The notes below the pieces were generated by a model. That model had not been told where the DNA came from and made no database searches. It saw only the letters and a list, made by a program, of their open reading frames with translations. Below are positions 45,231 to 56,699 of a stretch of 64,000 nt of DNA, one piece after another; positions within the stretch are counted from its first letter, which is position 1, and each line of letters opens with the position of its first letter. This DNA comes from Bactericera cockerelli. Lineage: Eukaryota; Arthropoda; Insecta; Hemiptera; Triozidae. The stretch covers positions 6,485,716-6,549,715 of the forward strand of contig CM044964.1 in NCBI GenBank assembly GCA_024516035.1. The letters are read 5' to 3'. A program made the translations under genes and the position numbers.

Positions 45231-46667
45231 ATAATAATAATAATGTTTATTATAAATACATGTTTTTGTCCTTTACGTGTTCCTTTAGAAGTTCTGTTGT
45301 ACTTTTTAGGAATATAATTATGTATAATTGTTAGATATTGGATGTCAAACAAGCTTAATTTATACACTGTTTGATTGCAACTTTTCCAACAACAGTGATA
45401 AGAATAATAAATTAATAAAGCACTGAATTCTATTTTATCCCACATTTATTGGACTATTTTTGGCCACTTTGAAGTGGTTAATAATTTTCAGAGGAGTGTC
45501 ACTGCTTCTCAATTGTTTATTTTCTTACTGTTTGATGTCTGACCGTGTAGGCTGGACCAGATAAAGTTGTGACTCATAAAGCATGTATTTAATTTAGAAA
45601 CATATACTATTTACACATAGTATATTACAAAAATATATTATTTACAATCATATTAAGTATATTTACATATAGTAAATATACTCAATATTCAGCTAATCTC
45701 AAACTTCAACAAAAATCCCACTCACCTATCATCGGTTTTAATCTTTCCGTCTTGAATCTCTACGGACGCAATAGGATGGTAAGATTGTTCAAAATTTATA
45801 TTTACGAGTAGTAAGCTCTACTGAAATTAATTTATTTGTTATGAGGTTCATATAAGAACTCCAAAGTATGTAATGTTATCCAAAGTACGTAATGTTAAAT
45901 ACAGGTGCGGCCGGTGGGAAAATATTTTGGGGTGCTGCCACATAAACCGGACTAAATCGGCATTTATAGAGTCGCTCTTTCAATATCTAAAGAGTTTGAG
46001 TTTGTTTACCATGCCAATCATAATAATTATGCATTAATTAATCTAGAAATGTGTGATAATTTTTACTCTGTACGATTTTTGTCTGGGGTCTCTTTCTGAT
46101 TTGTGTCTGGGGTTGCTGCAGTTCCGCAGCTCCTGAGCACTGGCAGCGCTCGAATAGAACGCTCATTTGAACTCTTGGTATTGGCATATACGTTAACCAT
46201 TATTACAATAAAATTAGGTATACTTGTGAGTTAATAGGTTATTACTGTATGGGACCTCTATCATCTCTTAGTTTTATTATAACCCATCTATAAACTAAAC
46301 CTTTATGAATTTAGTAATATTTCTCTTAATCCAAAACCAACTTGATCTACAACCAAGAGTACCAAGATATTTTGCATAATTCCAATCTATAAAAATATAG
46401 GATTAGTCCTAATTTGTGATGCTCATAAATAGTTATGGTATCGTATCCTATCGTAGGTATTTCGCCTTAAGTTATGAAAGCTGATAGTCTAATGGTGGCT
46501 AATTTCAGTGCTTGTACCCGAGCGAGTCTCTAATTGTCGGGTCTAGATGATGGGTACTTAACTAGCTTACAGCAAACAAGGACTTTCTTTCATGCTGGGT
46601 CTGATTCCCCCCGCTGGGTTTTCCGACTCCACACTTTGCATGTTCAGGCGCCCATGTATCTGTCTGT

Positions 46668-46850
46668 CCCGGTAGCTCAGTGGTAAAGACGGCACTCTGT
46701 GAATCCAAACATTTCAGAGGTCGTGGGTTCGAAACCAAGCCGGGACATCACGAGTTATCCTCCCATTTGGGTTTTTTACCACATAATAATATGTTTTGGG
46801 CTTACTGCTGGAATAATGGGACTTTAATAGTCTTAATCCGACGGTATAAA
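46668..46850 (+). mobile_element. SINE-E (tRNA-derived) with retained acceptor stem
   Basis: GTCCCGG at the start pairs with CCGGGAC 3' of the B box (GGGTTCGAAACC), a preserved 7-bp acceptor stem; TAGCTCAGTGGTAAAG matches a D arm. The T stem is imperfect and a SINE body follows (ATCCTCCCATTTGGG, GCTTACTGCTGGAATAATGG), so it is not a working tRNA gene. A related copy lies at 34725-34940 with head and body in opposite orientations. Confidence 0.65.
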
Positions 46851-46994
46851 TAAGGCGATATTATAATTAATATGCATACCTTTGACGGTATGGCCGACAT
46901 AAGAGAGATTTGGAATAGCTTTGATTCTTTAAGAGGAATGTCCTGTTCTATTGTACCCACGAATAAAACACCAAAATTAATGGAAGTTTCTCCG

Positions 46995-47283
46995 GTTACC
47001 ATAGGAACATCTCTTGTTACCATGGCAAAATTTCTGGTTACCATAGCAACATCTACCATAGAAACATCTCTGGTGACCATAGCAACATTTCTGTTTACCA
47101 TAGAAATATCTCGAATTACTACATAAACATCTCTGGTTACCATAGCAACATCTCTGTTTACCATAGCAACATCTCTGGTTACCTTAGAAACTTCTATGGT
47201 TACCATATCAACATTTATGGTTACCATAGCAACATCTCTGGTTACTACAGAAACATCTCTGGTTACCATAGCAACATCTCTGA
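46995..47283. repeat. 21-bp minisatellite of RFX X-box-like motifs
   Basis: About 13-14 units. The core GTTACCATAGCAAC occurs exactly four times with many one- or two-base variants (for example GTGACCATAGCAAC). It fits the X-box half-site pattern GTNRCC and RGNAAC with a 2-bp spacer. Because 21 is a multiple of three, the minus strand stays open as a seven-residue repeat (MVTRDVA type), which I regard as an artefact. Confidence 0.8.
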
Positions 47284-47879
47284 TCGATAAGGTAAAGATC
47301 CTAATTTTTTTATGGTAATTTCTGAATTCCAGACTAGCGCGTTAACCACTTGACTACCAGTGCACTTTACCCATAGTGAATATTTATATCGACATCTATA
47401 CAACTAGCATTTAACAAAAGATGGAATATTGAAAATAGTCAATAGATTACTGAAATGAAAACTTATATCGATATTTACAAGCATGTAACTAAATCCATCA
47501 ATCAATCGATATTTTTAAACCAAGTCTGGAAATTTACATGTAGATATTGATAACTTGACTTTCCTTATCGATATCAACATCGAATATGGTCATCGCCAGA
47601 GGCCGCCCAGACCGATCCCAGTATGACTAAACCACTTTCACAGCCGATGTTAGACTTCACTGTTAACCACTCCAAGACCTGACACGCATCACTTGTACAA
47701 GTAAAGGTCTCCTAATTTATGCCTGACCAGATTGCGTTGGCAGTTCTTTTACGGACTCACATGTCCTTACCTGGTGTGGGCATAGGTAAAGGTATGGATT
47801 TTAAACAGAAGTGTCTACCTGAAAATAATAGGACGACCACAAAAAGAACCTTCAAACAAAATTTCAGCTGTGCAATAGT

Positions 47880-48105
47880 TAACGCCAGCGTCGATGGCGC
47901 GTTGAATGGTTCTCGTAGGATCACCGAAGTCAAGCAACGTCCAGCAAGGTGAAGACTTCGTGATGCTGGGATTCCGGCCCAAACCAAGCTGGATAAGTAC
48001 CTATAATGTGGGTTGCAGGTTTGTGAGTTTCCTACGAATGGAGGGTAACACTCCATCATGTGATATGAACATGCAGTTGAAAGCGACGCTACGTTAAACC
48101 AAAAA
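47880..48105 (+). mobile_element. 5S-rRNA-derived SINE, copy 3
   Basis: GGTTCTCGTAGGATCACCGA, AGTCAAGCAACGTCCAGC and GTGAAGACTTCGTGATGCTGG match the 5S-like head. The tail runs through GAATGGAGGGTAACACTCC and ATGCAGTTGAAAGCGACGC into an A-rich end near 48105. This gives the best view of the full element, about 220 bp. Tail fragments also occur at 44395-44435 and 62410-62460. Confidence 0.75.
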
Positions 48106-48109
48106 AAAA

Positions 48110-49620
48110 AAAAAAAAACAAAAGTTAACTCTTCTACAGATACATAGACTAGTGATCAGTATTACCTCTTGAGTGAGTCAGAAAATTCCAGATGGCTGAG
48201 TGAAGGATCCCTCAAAATCCCTCCAATGTAGATGGTAGTATCACCTGAAATCGAAGGAGCAGCATGCCAAGATCAGCTCCTGGGCCTCATTCTAGAAAGA
48301 ACTAGTAGTGAAAGTCATTGAATGGATTATTCACAGTGACACTTTGCTTGTACAAACTTTTAATTTGTTTTTTAATGATTGCTTAATCATTTCTGAATTG
48401 TTAGTAAAAAATGTAATGTCAAAGGCCAGAATGTCAGATGAAAAAATTACGAGCAGATTTCTGAGATAGCGGTATTGCTTTGTAAAACTTTATTTTGAAA
48501 TAAATATAATTGTCTAGCCTAAAAGAAAGGAAAAAAAGTATCTTGAAAGGACCTAAATTGATATCTACATTAAACCAACACACACCAGCACACATTTAAC
48601 CTTAACATAATCTCATGTTATCATACGGCCCCTACATTTTTAAAAGATCTACAAAGATACCTAAACTGTTACCATTCAACCAATACCTAGACCTTTAAAG
48701 AACCTACATTTCATACATACGTACACAATAACACATATTAAAACTTAACATAATCTCATATTATCATACGGCAGAGATAAGGCAGATATTAAAAAGTGGG
48801 TTTCTATACGGTCCAAAGCTTTCAGTGCAAATGATCTATACGTACTCTACAGCTTCAGGCAAAAGGTCCATGTATAAGACACAAAAGTAATAATAAAAGA
48901 AATAATGGTAAAAACTGGTTTCCAGGCAGGAACGTAGACACAAATTTGCTGGGGTGAGGATTTCCAAATATTACCAACTTTTTGGGGGAAGGGAAGGGGA
49001 GGGAAAACAACCAAAAATAATTATAATTTGTAAAATCAAAAGTATACGTGTCGTTGTTGTTGTTGTTGTAAACAGCTCGGCTGCAGCTGGGGAGGAGAGT
49101 GGCCTCAACCATCTTCAGTGGAAATGTTGGCTTGTTCTGAACCAATTCGTTAGGTAAAGCCTTTCTAAGTGTCTAAGACAACTTTCTGAAGTGGTCTTAA
49201 GGAAAAAATACAAAATAGGATTACAACGAGAAAAAACTTATCCGAGATATGGCGCGCTTTGATTGGTGGAAAGTTCATCATAAGGATCGGACTTTGCTTT
49301 TCCTTGTTGAACTTCTTCTACATGGCCGACTCTTAGTGGGAAATATTGTATAGAAAACCGATTCTATCAATATAACGTAGAATCTCGCTAACTAGAAATC
49401 CCGAAGCTCGAAAATGGTTGGGTGGAAGAGCTTCTTGAAGGAGAATCCTGTCATATAGAAGAAAACCAAAGAAAAAATCCCGTTATCCCAAAAGAATTCT
49501 TCCGTCCTTGTCAAACTTTGCTCCTTATTCGAAATCCCGATATCTCGAAAGTACGCTTCTGTCCTTTGAATTTACCGTTAGCGGTATGCTATCGTACTTG
49601 TATTTACTATTAAAAATCAT
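48110..49620. other. Gene 2 intron 3, unassigned stretch
   Basis: A pair of related blocks (TTAACATAATCTCATGTTATC at about 48602 and TTAACATAATCTCATATTATC at about 48745, with CATACGGC after each) marks a short direct duplication of about 143 bp. No exon is supported. Confidence 0.5.
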
Positions 49621-49627
49621 CATCATA

Positions 49628-49890
49628 CGGTGGCGTCATTGTGAACGATGGTAGCCAGACAGTAGAGGAATGACTCAGCACTTCTACCACTGTCTTTACA
49701 AGGAGGCTAATAATTGACAAGGGCCCCAGAATCAAGCCAATGCTGGTCTACTCCCTGTTTATAGTCTCCCAGCCAGACTGCTGGTCTCCTCCTGTTTATA
49801 GTCCCCAGCCAGACTGCTGGTCTACTCCCTGTTTACAGTCCCCGAGCCAGACTGCTGGTCTCCTCCCCGTTTATAGTCCCCCAGCCAGAC
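49628..49890 (-). repeat. Dispersed repeat F, copy 2, extended by a short tandem array
   Basis: The antisense copy of the 6244 block is followed by about four tandem units of roughly 37 bp containing CCAGCCAGACTGCTGGTC and CCCTGTTTATAGTC (49741-49890). The array appears to have grown from the TATA-like end of the repeat. Confidence 0.62.
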
Positions 49891-50104
49891 TATTAAAAAT
49901 GCAAAAGGAAAAGGATTTGAACCCCGAACCTCCTCCTTGTGAGCGCGCCTGACTCCAGGCCGATTTGGTTGGCAGCCTCGTATGTTCGGTTGATTCAAGA
50001 TTTCTCGCGCGGCATTAGAAGTCCTCGGATACTTTTTGTTCAGCTTCATTGCCAAGATCTATGTTGTTTTTGTTGTTGTGACGTTTTTGCTGTTTCTGTT
50101 ACAA

Positions 50105-50870
50105 AAATGTTGTTATTGTTCTTGCTCTTGTTGTTGTTGCAACGATATTCTTGTTGTTGTTGTTGTTGCAACGATATTCTTGTTGTTGTTGTTGTTGCAA
50201 CGATATTCTTGTTGTTGTTGTTGTTGCAACGATGTTCTTGTTGTTGTTGTTGTTGCAACGATATTCTTGTTGTTGTTGTTGCAACGATATTCTTGTTGTT
50301 GTTGTTGTTGCAACGATATTCTTGTTGTTGTTGTTGTTGCAACGATATTCTTGTTGTTGTTGTTGTTGCAACGATATTCTTGTTGTTGTTGTTGCAACGA
50401 TATTCTTGTTGTTGTTGTTGTTGTTGCAACGATATTCTTGTTGTTGTTGTTGCAACGATATTCTTGTTGTTGTTGTTGTTGCAACGATATTCTTGTTGTT
50501 GTTGTTGCAACGATATTCTTGTTGTTGTTGTTGTTGCAACGATATTCTTGTTGTTGTTGTTGTTGCAACGATATTCTTGTTGTTGTTGTTGTTGCAACGA
50601 TATTCTTGTTGTTGTTGTTGTTGCAACGATATTCTTGTTGTTGTTGTTGCAACGATATTCTTGTTGTTGTTGTTGTTGTTGCAACGATATTCTTGTTGTT
50701 GTTGTTGCAACGATATTCTTGTTGTTGTTGTTGTTGCAACGATATTCTTGTTGTTGTTGTTGTTGCAACGATTATTCTTGTTGTTGTTGTTGTTGCAACG
50801 ATATTCTTGTTGTTGTTGTTGCAACGATATTCTTGTTGTTGTTGTTTTTGTAACGATATTATTGCTGCTG
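50105..50870. repeat. (TTG)n-CAACGATATTC minisatellite, about 26 units
   Basis: Units are mostly 29 bp (five TTG, then CAACGATATTC) with 26- and 32-bp variants from loss or gain of TTG. The pattern of variants recurs along the array, suggesting larger duplications. All the long open frames here on both strands (poly-Cys/Val/Leu or poly-Gln/Asn/Thr) are artefacts. Confidence 0.9.
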
Positions 50871-51702
50871 TTGCTGTTGATGTGCTCAAAATTCAGTGAG
50901 ATCATTGGTTTTTCTTCTGTCATACGAACTCACATTGTTTTAGGTAGATATTAGGAAGATGAGTTTTTTTTACCTATTCAGAGCAGTCCATAGCGTGAAT
51001 AAAAAATTGGCCATCTGGTACATTGTTCTATTTGATTTGGCTTGACCCATCTCGCTGTATATTAAAATGAAGAAAAAACTCACTGTGAAATAGACCAGAA
51101 AATTTCAGATCACCTTCTGAACACCTAGTTACCGAATACACTACCTGGGCAAATCATTAGGTTTACCATATCATAGAATTATTTTATGAATAGGTTAACA
51201 GATGTGAAAATCATATGACTTGCTTTTACCCAAAATTGTAGAAAGACTAGAAAAAATTCAACAAAAAATGTTTGTATTTATGTTGAATTTCCTGTCATCA
51301 CGTGTTATTTCCGATCCAAATCAGACTAGGTTAGTTTTTTGTGACTGTAATTTTTTGTAGGCACGGTTCATTTGTATTATTTTTCAAATATACGAAACTT
51401 TGTTTGAATACTCGTAGTTTCCAAGTATGTAGATACTTTTTAGTGGTCTTTACATAAAGAATAATAGGATATATATTTTAAATAACAGTTTCAGAACATT
51501 TCTTTAGTAATTTTTTTTTGTGTATTTTGTACTTCTAATCTAATTTTTTAAAGTTTTTTTTAAACTGTGATATTTATTTAACTACCTATAAAAACAAGTC
51601 AACCAACCAAAAAACAATAAAACTAATCTAAATAATATTTTTGTACCGGAAGTTAATAAATCAAAAATATGTTTCGAATATTTCTTCTTACACTTCCTCC
51701 AG

Positions 51703-51765
51703 TTTTTAAAGCCCCTTGATGCACAGCAAGTGCTGGCCAGAGGTGATGAGAATTATTTCAAGTAG
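51703..51765 (+). CDS. Gene 2 candidate terminal exon
   Basis: A pyrimidine-rich acceptor (CTTCCTCCAG) ends at 51702. In phase 0, matching exon 3, the following 20 codons read FLKPLDAQQVLARGDENYFK and stop at TAG. The peptide looks coding, and AATAAA at 51961 could end a 3' UTR of about 200 nt. Joined to the firm exons the total is 1257 nt, 419 codons with stop, or 418 residues. The long intron (about 10 kb) and the shortness of the exon leave real doubt; further exons may have been missed. Confidence 0.38.
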   Translation, partial: FLKPLDAQQVLARGDENYFK

Positions 51766-51960
51766 CAAAGCACATGTTCTGAGAACAAGCACTAACTTGT
51801 TCTCAGAATCAACCCACATCCAAATCTCCTATGCAGTTGGTACAATGCATGACTTGGCAGAATTAAACCAAATTATCTACAACATCATTCCAACACAAAC
51901 ATATTATATTAAACCACATTGTTTATAACATTATACTAAGCATTAAAACAACATTAAAGT

Positions 51961-51966
51961 AATAAA
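51961..51966 (+). terminator. Candidate polyadenylation signal of gene 2
   Basis: AATAAA about 195 nt after the stop of the candidate terminal exon. It only matters if that exon is real. Confidence 0.3.
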
Positions 51967-52065
51967 ATGAAACATATTAAAGTACCAAGAGAATGATGGA
52001 GTTATTAGAAGCAACATAGATGAATTTTATACTTTCTCACATACATTTGCATTCTGACTTACCTT

Positions 52066-52348
52066 TTTTTTTTTTTTTTTTTTTTTTTTTGTGATAAGGA
52101 CAGACGTCGGGAGAAAACGGAGGAAAATCAGCTGAGCTGAGAAGGGAGGACTGATATGCTGCCTCCAGAGTTTAAAGACAACAGCTCAGACCTCCGATAC
52201 TGAGAACGCCGCAGGCATTCCTCTTGTCATGGACTCGAGGTTCCCTCACCTATCCTACGCCGTACGGCCAAACTCTAAAAACCCCCTTTTCCTCACGACG
52301 TCTGCGCTCTGACTCAAAGCGTCTGGGCACCAGATATAATACTTCCAG
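52066..52348 (-). mobile_element. Poly(A) retroposon with 15-bp target-site duplication
   Basis: The direct repeat ATTCTGACTTACCTT flanks the element exactly (52051-52065 and 52349-52363). Next to the left copy is a run of about 25 T, i.e. a poly(A) tail on the minus strand. The body is about 255 bp, much GC-richer than its surroundings, with no long ORF and no clear tRNA B box. This is target-primed retroposition of a SINE or of a LINE 3' end. The intact duplication implies a recent insertion. The parent family was not recognised. Confidence 0.85.
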
Positions 52349-52369
52349 ATTCTGACTTACCTTACTCGA

Positions 52370-54280
52370 CTTACACTAGATTGAATTGAAATCTCCAATT
52401 TTTAGGAAATTGTTTTCAGAAGTGAAATTGAGAGCTCCAAGTAAAGTACACGGAAAGTAAAGTGACTTAGTACATAATATTAAATGGTTAAACGTCAAAT
52501 TATACATGACTTGCTAGATCTGTGTTGCCAAATTTGCTTTCTCTCTGCGTTGAGGAAACAGCCAGCATTGTTAAAGTAAGTGCTAACCCCACCAACATTT
52601 CATAGGAAAAAAATCCAACAATTCAACTGTTAAGGTAAGTCCCAGACAAAATCCAACTTTCAAGTTCAATGACTTGTCAAAATAGCTGGCCATATTATTA
52701 TGTGCATAAGTACCTAATCTTTGACATTTCAAATGGTCACAAAGGATTATTTTTATTTTCTTTTTAAGTGGTATTTTTTGTTTAAAACCTGTCCAAAATA
52801 AATAAATAATGCTTGATAGTGATACTGATGGTGATGATGATGATGATAATGATACAAAGAAATAGCATTTAAGTTTAGGTCAGGAAGAAATATAAACAAA
52901 CAGCTGAAACAGCTCACCTCTCAGCAATAAATTAAGAGCTACTTTGAATTGAATTTATGTGACACAAACGACCATTTGAAACCTGAGATCTTTTACAACA
53001 GCTTCCTAAAATCGTTAATACTTTAAAGGTCATCCTGTTCAATAATAAATGCAAAGTAGCATTAAAAATTTAAAAATCTCAATAATACTAAAAATCAAAT
53101 TTTCAAAGCAATTTTTTCTTTCTAACTTGTGTTCCACATTATTCCTCTTAATTTTTTTTTTTACATGTATAATAATTTGTATAAATGTATTGTTCCGTTA
53201 ATAAATGTACCCGCATTGTTATTATTAAAAACAGAGTAGGTAGGAAATTTGACATATCCACCAATATCTCTCATTTTGTGCTGTAAAAAATACTAGAATG
53301 CACCTAGAGGTTCGTGAGAAATTTTTGTCGAACATTTGAAATTCAAAAATATTGTCCTGACGTAGATAGAAAGTAGTCAATCAGTCCATCAGGTAGGGAT
53401 TTTCTATTTATAAGAATACAGGTGCATTTAAAGCTAGATGTAGATAGATGGATTGAAAAACGTCCATGGGAAAGATTCTCAAAACAATATAACGTCTTAA
53501 TGATAATATCCTACTTTTTAAAGTTCAAAATCATCAGGCAATATTTCACATGATCTGTACAATAGAGATATGAGTTGGTATACACATAGATTTAATTTAC
53601 CGTTATTGTACTTTGTACATCATAGGTAAAACAGTAAGTATTGCCTATAATGTACCGAGGTACCTAAAAATATGAAAATAACACATTAGGATAAGTAGTG
53701 AACCAAGGGGCGAGGTTAAAGCCTGTGGCTTTCTCTTCCACCAAACCCCAGTGTTGATGATGTTGTTGATCCATAGTGTCAAAGACTTTACGTCTGCTTG
53801 GATCATTAAGTATGGTTTCATAGACCTTACATCTATTGACATCATTAAGTTCGTAATTGGCTCTAGCTTTAACTACCGTGGGAGAGAATAGCTCTGACGA
53901 AATCAATATCTTGAAAAGAGTGTATAAAAGTGAGAAGTTGTACTTGTCTTACTGTTTTTAGAACTGGTACCTAACTAGCTATTCTAGTTCTTCGTCAGTT
54001 AATTTATCCGTTTCTTCTGCAATTTTGTTATGAAATTGTTTTCCCGTTAATTGCTTAGATTGTTCACTACTGAAACTAGTAGGTAATACTATCTATTTGT
54101 AGTTCTTCGTCAATAGAACTGGTATTATTAATACCTATTCGTAATTCTTTGTCAACTATTATTTCATTTAATTCTTCCACAAATTTGTTACGAAAATGTT
54201 TTCCTGTATTTAATTGAATAACTGTTGTTCCTTCGAATTACCTATAAGATGTTTTATTTTGAAATTTTGAAACTACTAGC
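52370..54280. other. AT-rich spacer
   Basis: No gene supported. The minus frame at 53664-53906 overlaps a hairpin tail repeat (53705-53752); its remaining part (NRCKVYETILNDPSRRKVFD) looks somewhat protein-like but could not be tied to a family. Confidence 0.5.
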
Positions 54281-54284
54281 GGGC

Positions 54285-54520
54285 TATCGCCCGCTTTGAG
54301 GGCCGAGGCATGGCCGTGCGCAGAAATAGCGGTGAAAGCAAAAAATCCTTTTTCGCCAATGGCAGGTGTTGTAGTGGGAATTTCGAAAAATCCCGTCTTA
54401 TTGCACATCTGGACTATAAGACAAAGCTACCTACCAAAATTCAGCTTCCTAGGACTTACCAGTTCGGAGAAACAGTGATGAATCAGTAAGTCAGTCAGTG
54501 AGTGAAACTGTCTTTTATAA
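54285..54520 (+). repeat. Dispersed repeat resembling a non-LTR 3' end
   Basis: ACTAGCGGGCTATCGCCCGC forms a short hairpin; CTACCTACCAAAATTCAGC and CAGTAAGTCAGTCAGTGAG are of a kind often seen in insect RTE-like tails. The open frame across it is not convincing. Confidence 0.4.
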
Positions 54521-55201
54521 GCATAGATCGATCCATTGTTTATTTACATATTTACTAAACCTTTTTGGTTTATCACTATGTAAATTAATTTACATATTAT
54601 TTCCTCCAACAAAATTTAGGTATTTATTTTTATTGGATTACAGTGTTGTATATCAGTGTATTATAGACAATAAATTTGCTTATTTAAGAAATACAATTTA
54701 CTTTATGTGGAGGGGTTCAAATGTAGGTATTAACCGTAGAATGTAAGTATCAATGTTTACCATGGTAGATAACAATAATTTATTGTATTTCAATCTAAAA
54801 TTAAGAATGTTGGTACTGGTACAATGGTACTATAAACATTCTCCAAACAAAAAAAGGACATAAAATAAAACATTAGTCTCTTAAGACGTTAAACCTGTCT
54901 TCTAAAATACATATTGAAAAATTATGTGAAGATGATGAAATATGATTACATAAAATACAAACATTTATGTTATAAGAGAAAAAATGCAGAGAACAATTTT
55001 TTCTTCCAATGACTTCAAAATATCCAAATATTTTAAGAAATTCCTTTAACCAAGATGTAATATTTACTAAGCAGAAAAACAACTTTTTATGTCGCTTGAA
55101 TTTCATCGAGTTCCTGTATATGAACGATCACAGGAGATAAATATACGTTAAGAGTCATTATTAATAGAGAAGCTGTTTTTGAAGAACATCAGTACATACT
55201 C

Positions 55202-55336
55202 TAAGGGCGGAATTAATAGACAAACATCAATAACTTAAGTCGTTGGTAAGTGTCGGTTTTCCCTATCTTACACAGTACGCAATCCGTGACTTAGCGCCAC
55301 AGAGCTATTACAAAAACGTCTATTAATTCCGCCCTA
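55202..55336. mobile_element. Short MITE, AATTAATAGAC family, copy 2 with perfect ends
   Basis: The terminal inverted repeats TAAGGGCGGAATTAATAGAC and GTCTATTAATTCCGCCCTAA match perfectly over 20 bp, about 135 bp in all. The perfect ends mark it as younger than the copy at 23855. Confidence 0.82.
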
Positions 55337-55559
55337 AATCTATCGAAACATTCCCCATCCATTCTAACTTACTGAGAAAAATCTGGTCCTCTTCAAAATT
55401 TTACTACAAGTGTGGTATTGTATTCTTCATTCCATCAGTATTTTTTTTAATTTTAGGTAAGGTTGAACCTGACAATATACCAAGTCAAAACCAATTTAAA
55501 AGGGTGGATTTGAATTAATCATCATCTGGTTCCCGTAGGCCGTCGATGACCAATAACTC

Positions 55560-55742
55560 TTTGCTTTATTTATTTTTATTTATTTAGAAACTCTTTATAA
55601 GTAGAAACTAATATATACACACAAATAATGGTAAAAATTAAATATAAAATAGACAATATTAATAATATAAACAAGAAAAACTAAATGAAATTATACATAT
55701 GTCCTAACTAATGGGCGGGGTTATTGCCTATGGCAATCTCAC
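55560..55742 (-). repeat. LINE- or SINE-like 3' end with hairpin tail
   Basis: On the minus strand the hairpin tail (GAGATTGCCATAGGCAATAA, CCCCGCCC) is followed by about 150 nt of A/T-rich sequence ending AATAAAG. The same layout is seen at 56515-56695, 9920-10120 and 7110-7195, with the hairpin at the high-coordinate end. This looks like the 3' UTR of an element with its own polyadenylation-type end. Confidence 0.5.
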
Positions 55743-56179
55743 CTCGCCTGGTGGTTACTTACCATTAAAGGGCATTATTTTTATTAGCTCTATTTTCTTT
55801 TTCTTTCACTGTAAATTTTCTCAAACTTACGGTTGGCATTTTTCAACCTTTTCCTCATTGTTCAACCATTGTTGAGTTTGTTTGTTACTGGCAATCCTAC
55901 TTCCGCCTATTACGGTTTAATTTCATGCCATTCCTGTTAATTCCTGTTAAGTTGCCAATGATTTGTGTTTTTGTCTTTTGTCTTAACAAAGCTGGTACCT
56001 GATGTGTGTAACCTCTCTCAGTTACGCGATAACACTATCAATTAGTCTAAAAAACACTGATGTCTTTAAAATCAAGACTCCATTGTCTATATTGAAAATA
56101 CAGTGGATACATTAGAACATAATTTTCTGCCACCAATACGGAGCCACCAATACATTTGAAAAAAATAATACAAAAAAGT

Positions 56180-56322
56180 ACTCATATTTGTGTTGATCAC
56201 TCTCGTGATGTCATCACAACTACTCAAACTCGCTTTACAAAATCTTTGCTGAGCCCGGGACTTGAAACTACCGAGCTCCAGGGTACAAGTACACCGCCTT
56301 ATCGATCAACTAACTGAGGTCG
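56180..56322 (-). mobile_element. SINE-B copy, antisense
   Basis: The minus strand reads GACCTCAGTTAGTTGATCG, GATAAGGCGG and TTTCAAGTCCCGGGCTCAGC, with the tail GTGATCAACACAAATATGAG. It is nearly full-length. Confidence 0.72.
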
Positions 56323-56699
56323 GTGCTTGAAGAAATAAGACTAATCAGCACAAAAAATATAAAAATCTAATTAACAAGATCGATAGAATCATACCACTCA
56401 ACTCAAGCTGTAAGCCATGACCTTTCCACTTATGATACTGATCAGCCAACTGGAACTCAACAAGCCCACAACATATCAGAAACATCATATCCACCAGAAC
56501 ATATTTCATACATTATTATTATAGTATGCTTTATTAGGTAAGACAAAAATATATACAGTAAAAAACAATGAATTATAAAGAAAAAATAAATAGATTAAAC
56601 AAAGAAACAAGAACAAAAAAGAGAATAAAGCTAATGTTCTACCTAAAGGGCGGGGTTATTGCCTGTGGCAATCTCTTCCACCCAACCCTTTTATCCAAT

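Noticed and set aside
46668..46755. Possible functional tRNA gene
   Set aside because: The acceptor stem pairs, but the T stem is imperfect and a SINE body follows; a related copy is also SINE-like.
46802..47269. A 155-codon minus-strand frame with MVTRDV repeats
   Set aside because: Its repeats come from a 21-bp minisatellite that cannot shift frame; the non-repeat part has no good acceptor and no recognised domain.
50036..50954. Very long frames on both strands rich in Cys/Val/Leu or Gln/Asn/Thr
   Set aside because: They come from the TTG-based minisatellite, which has no stop in several frames.
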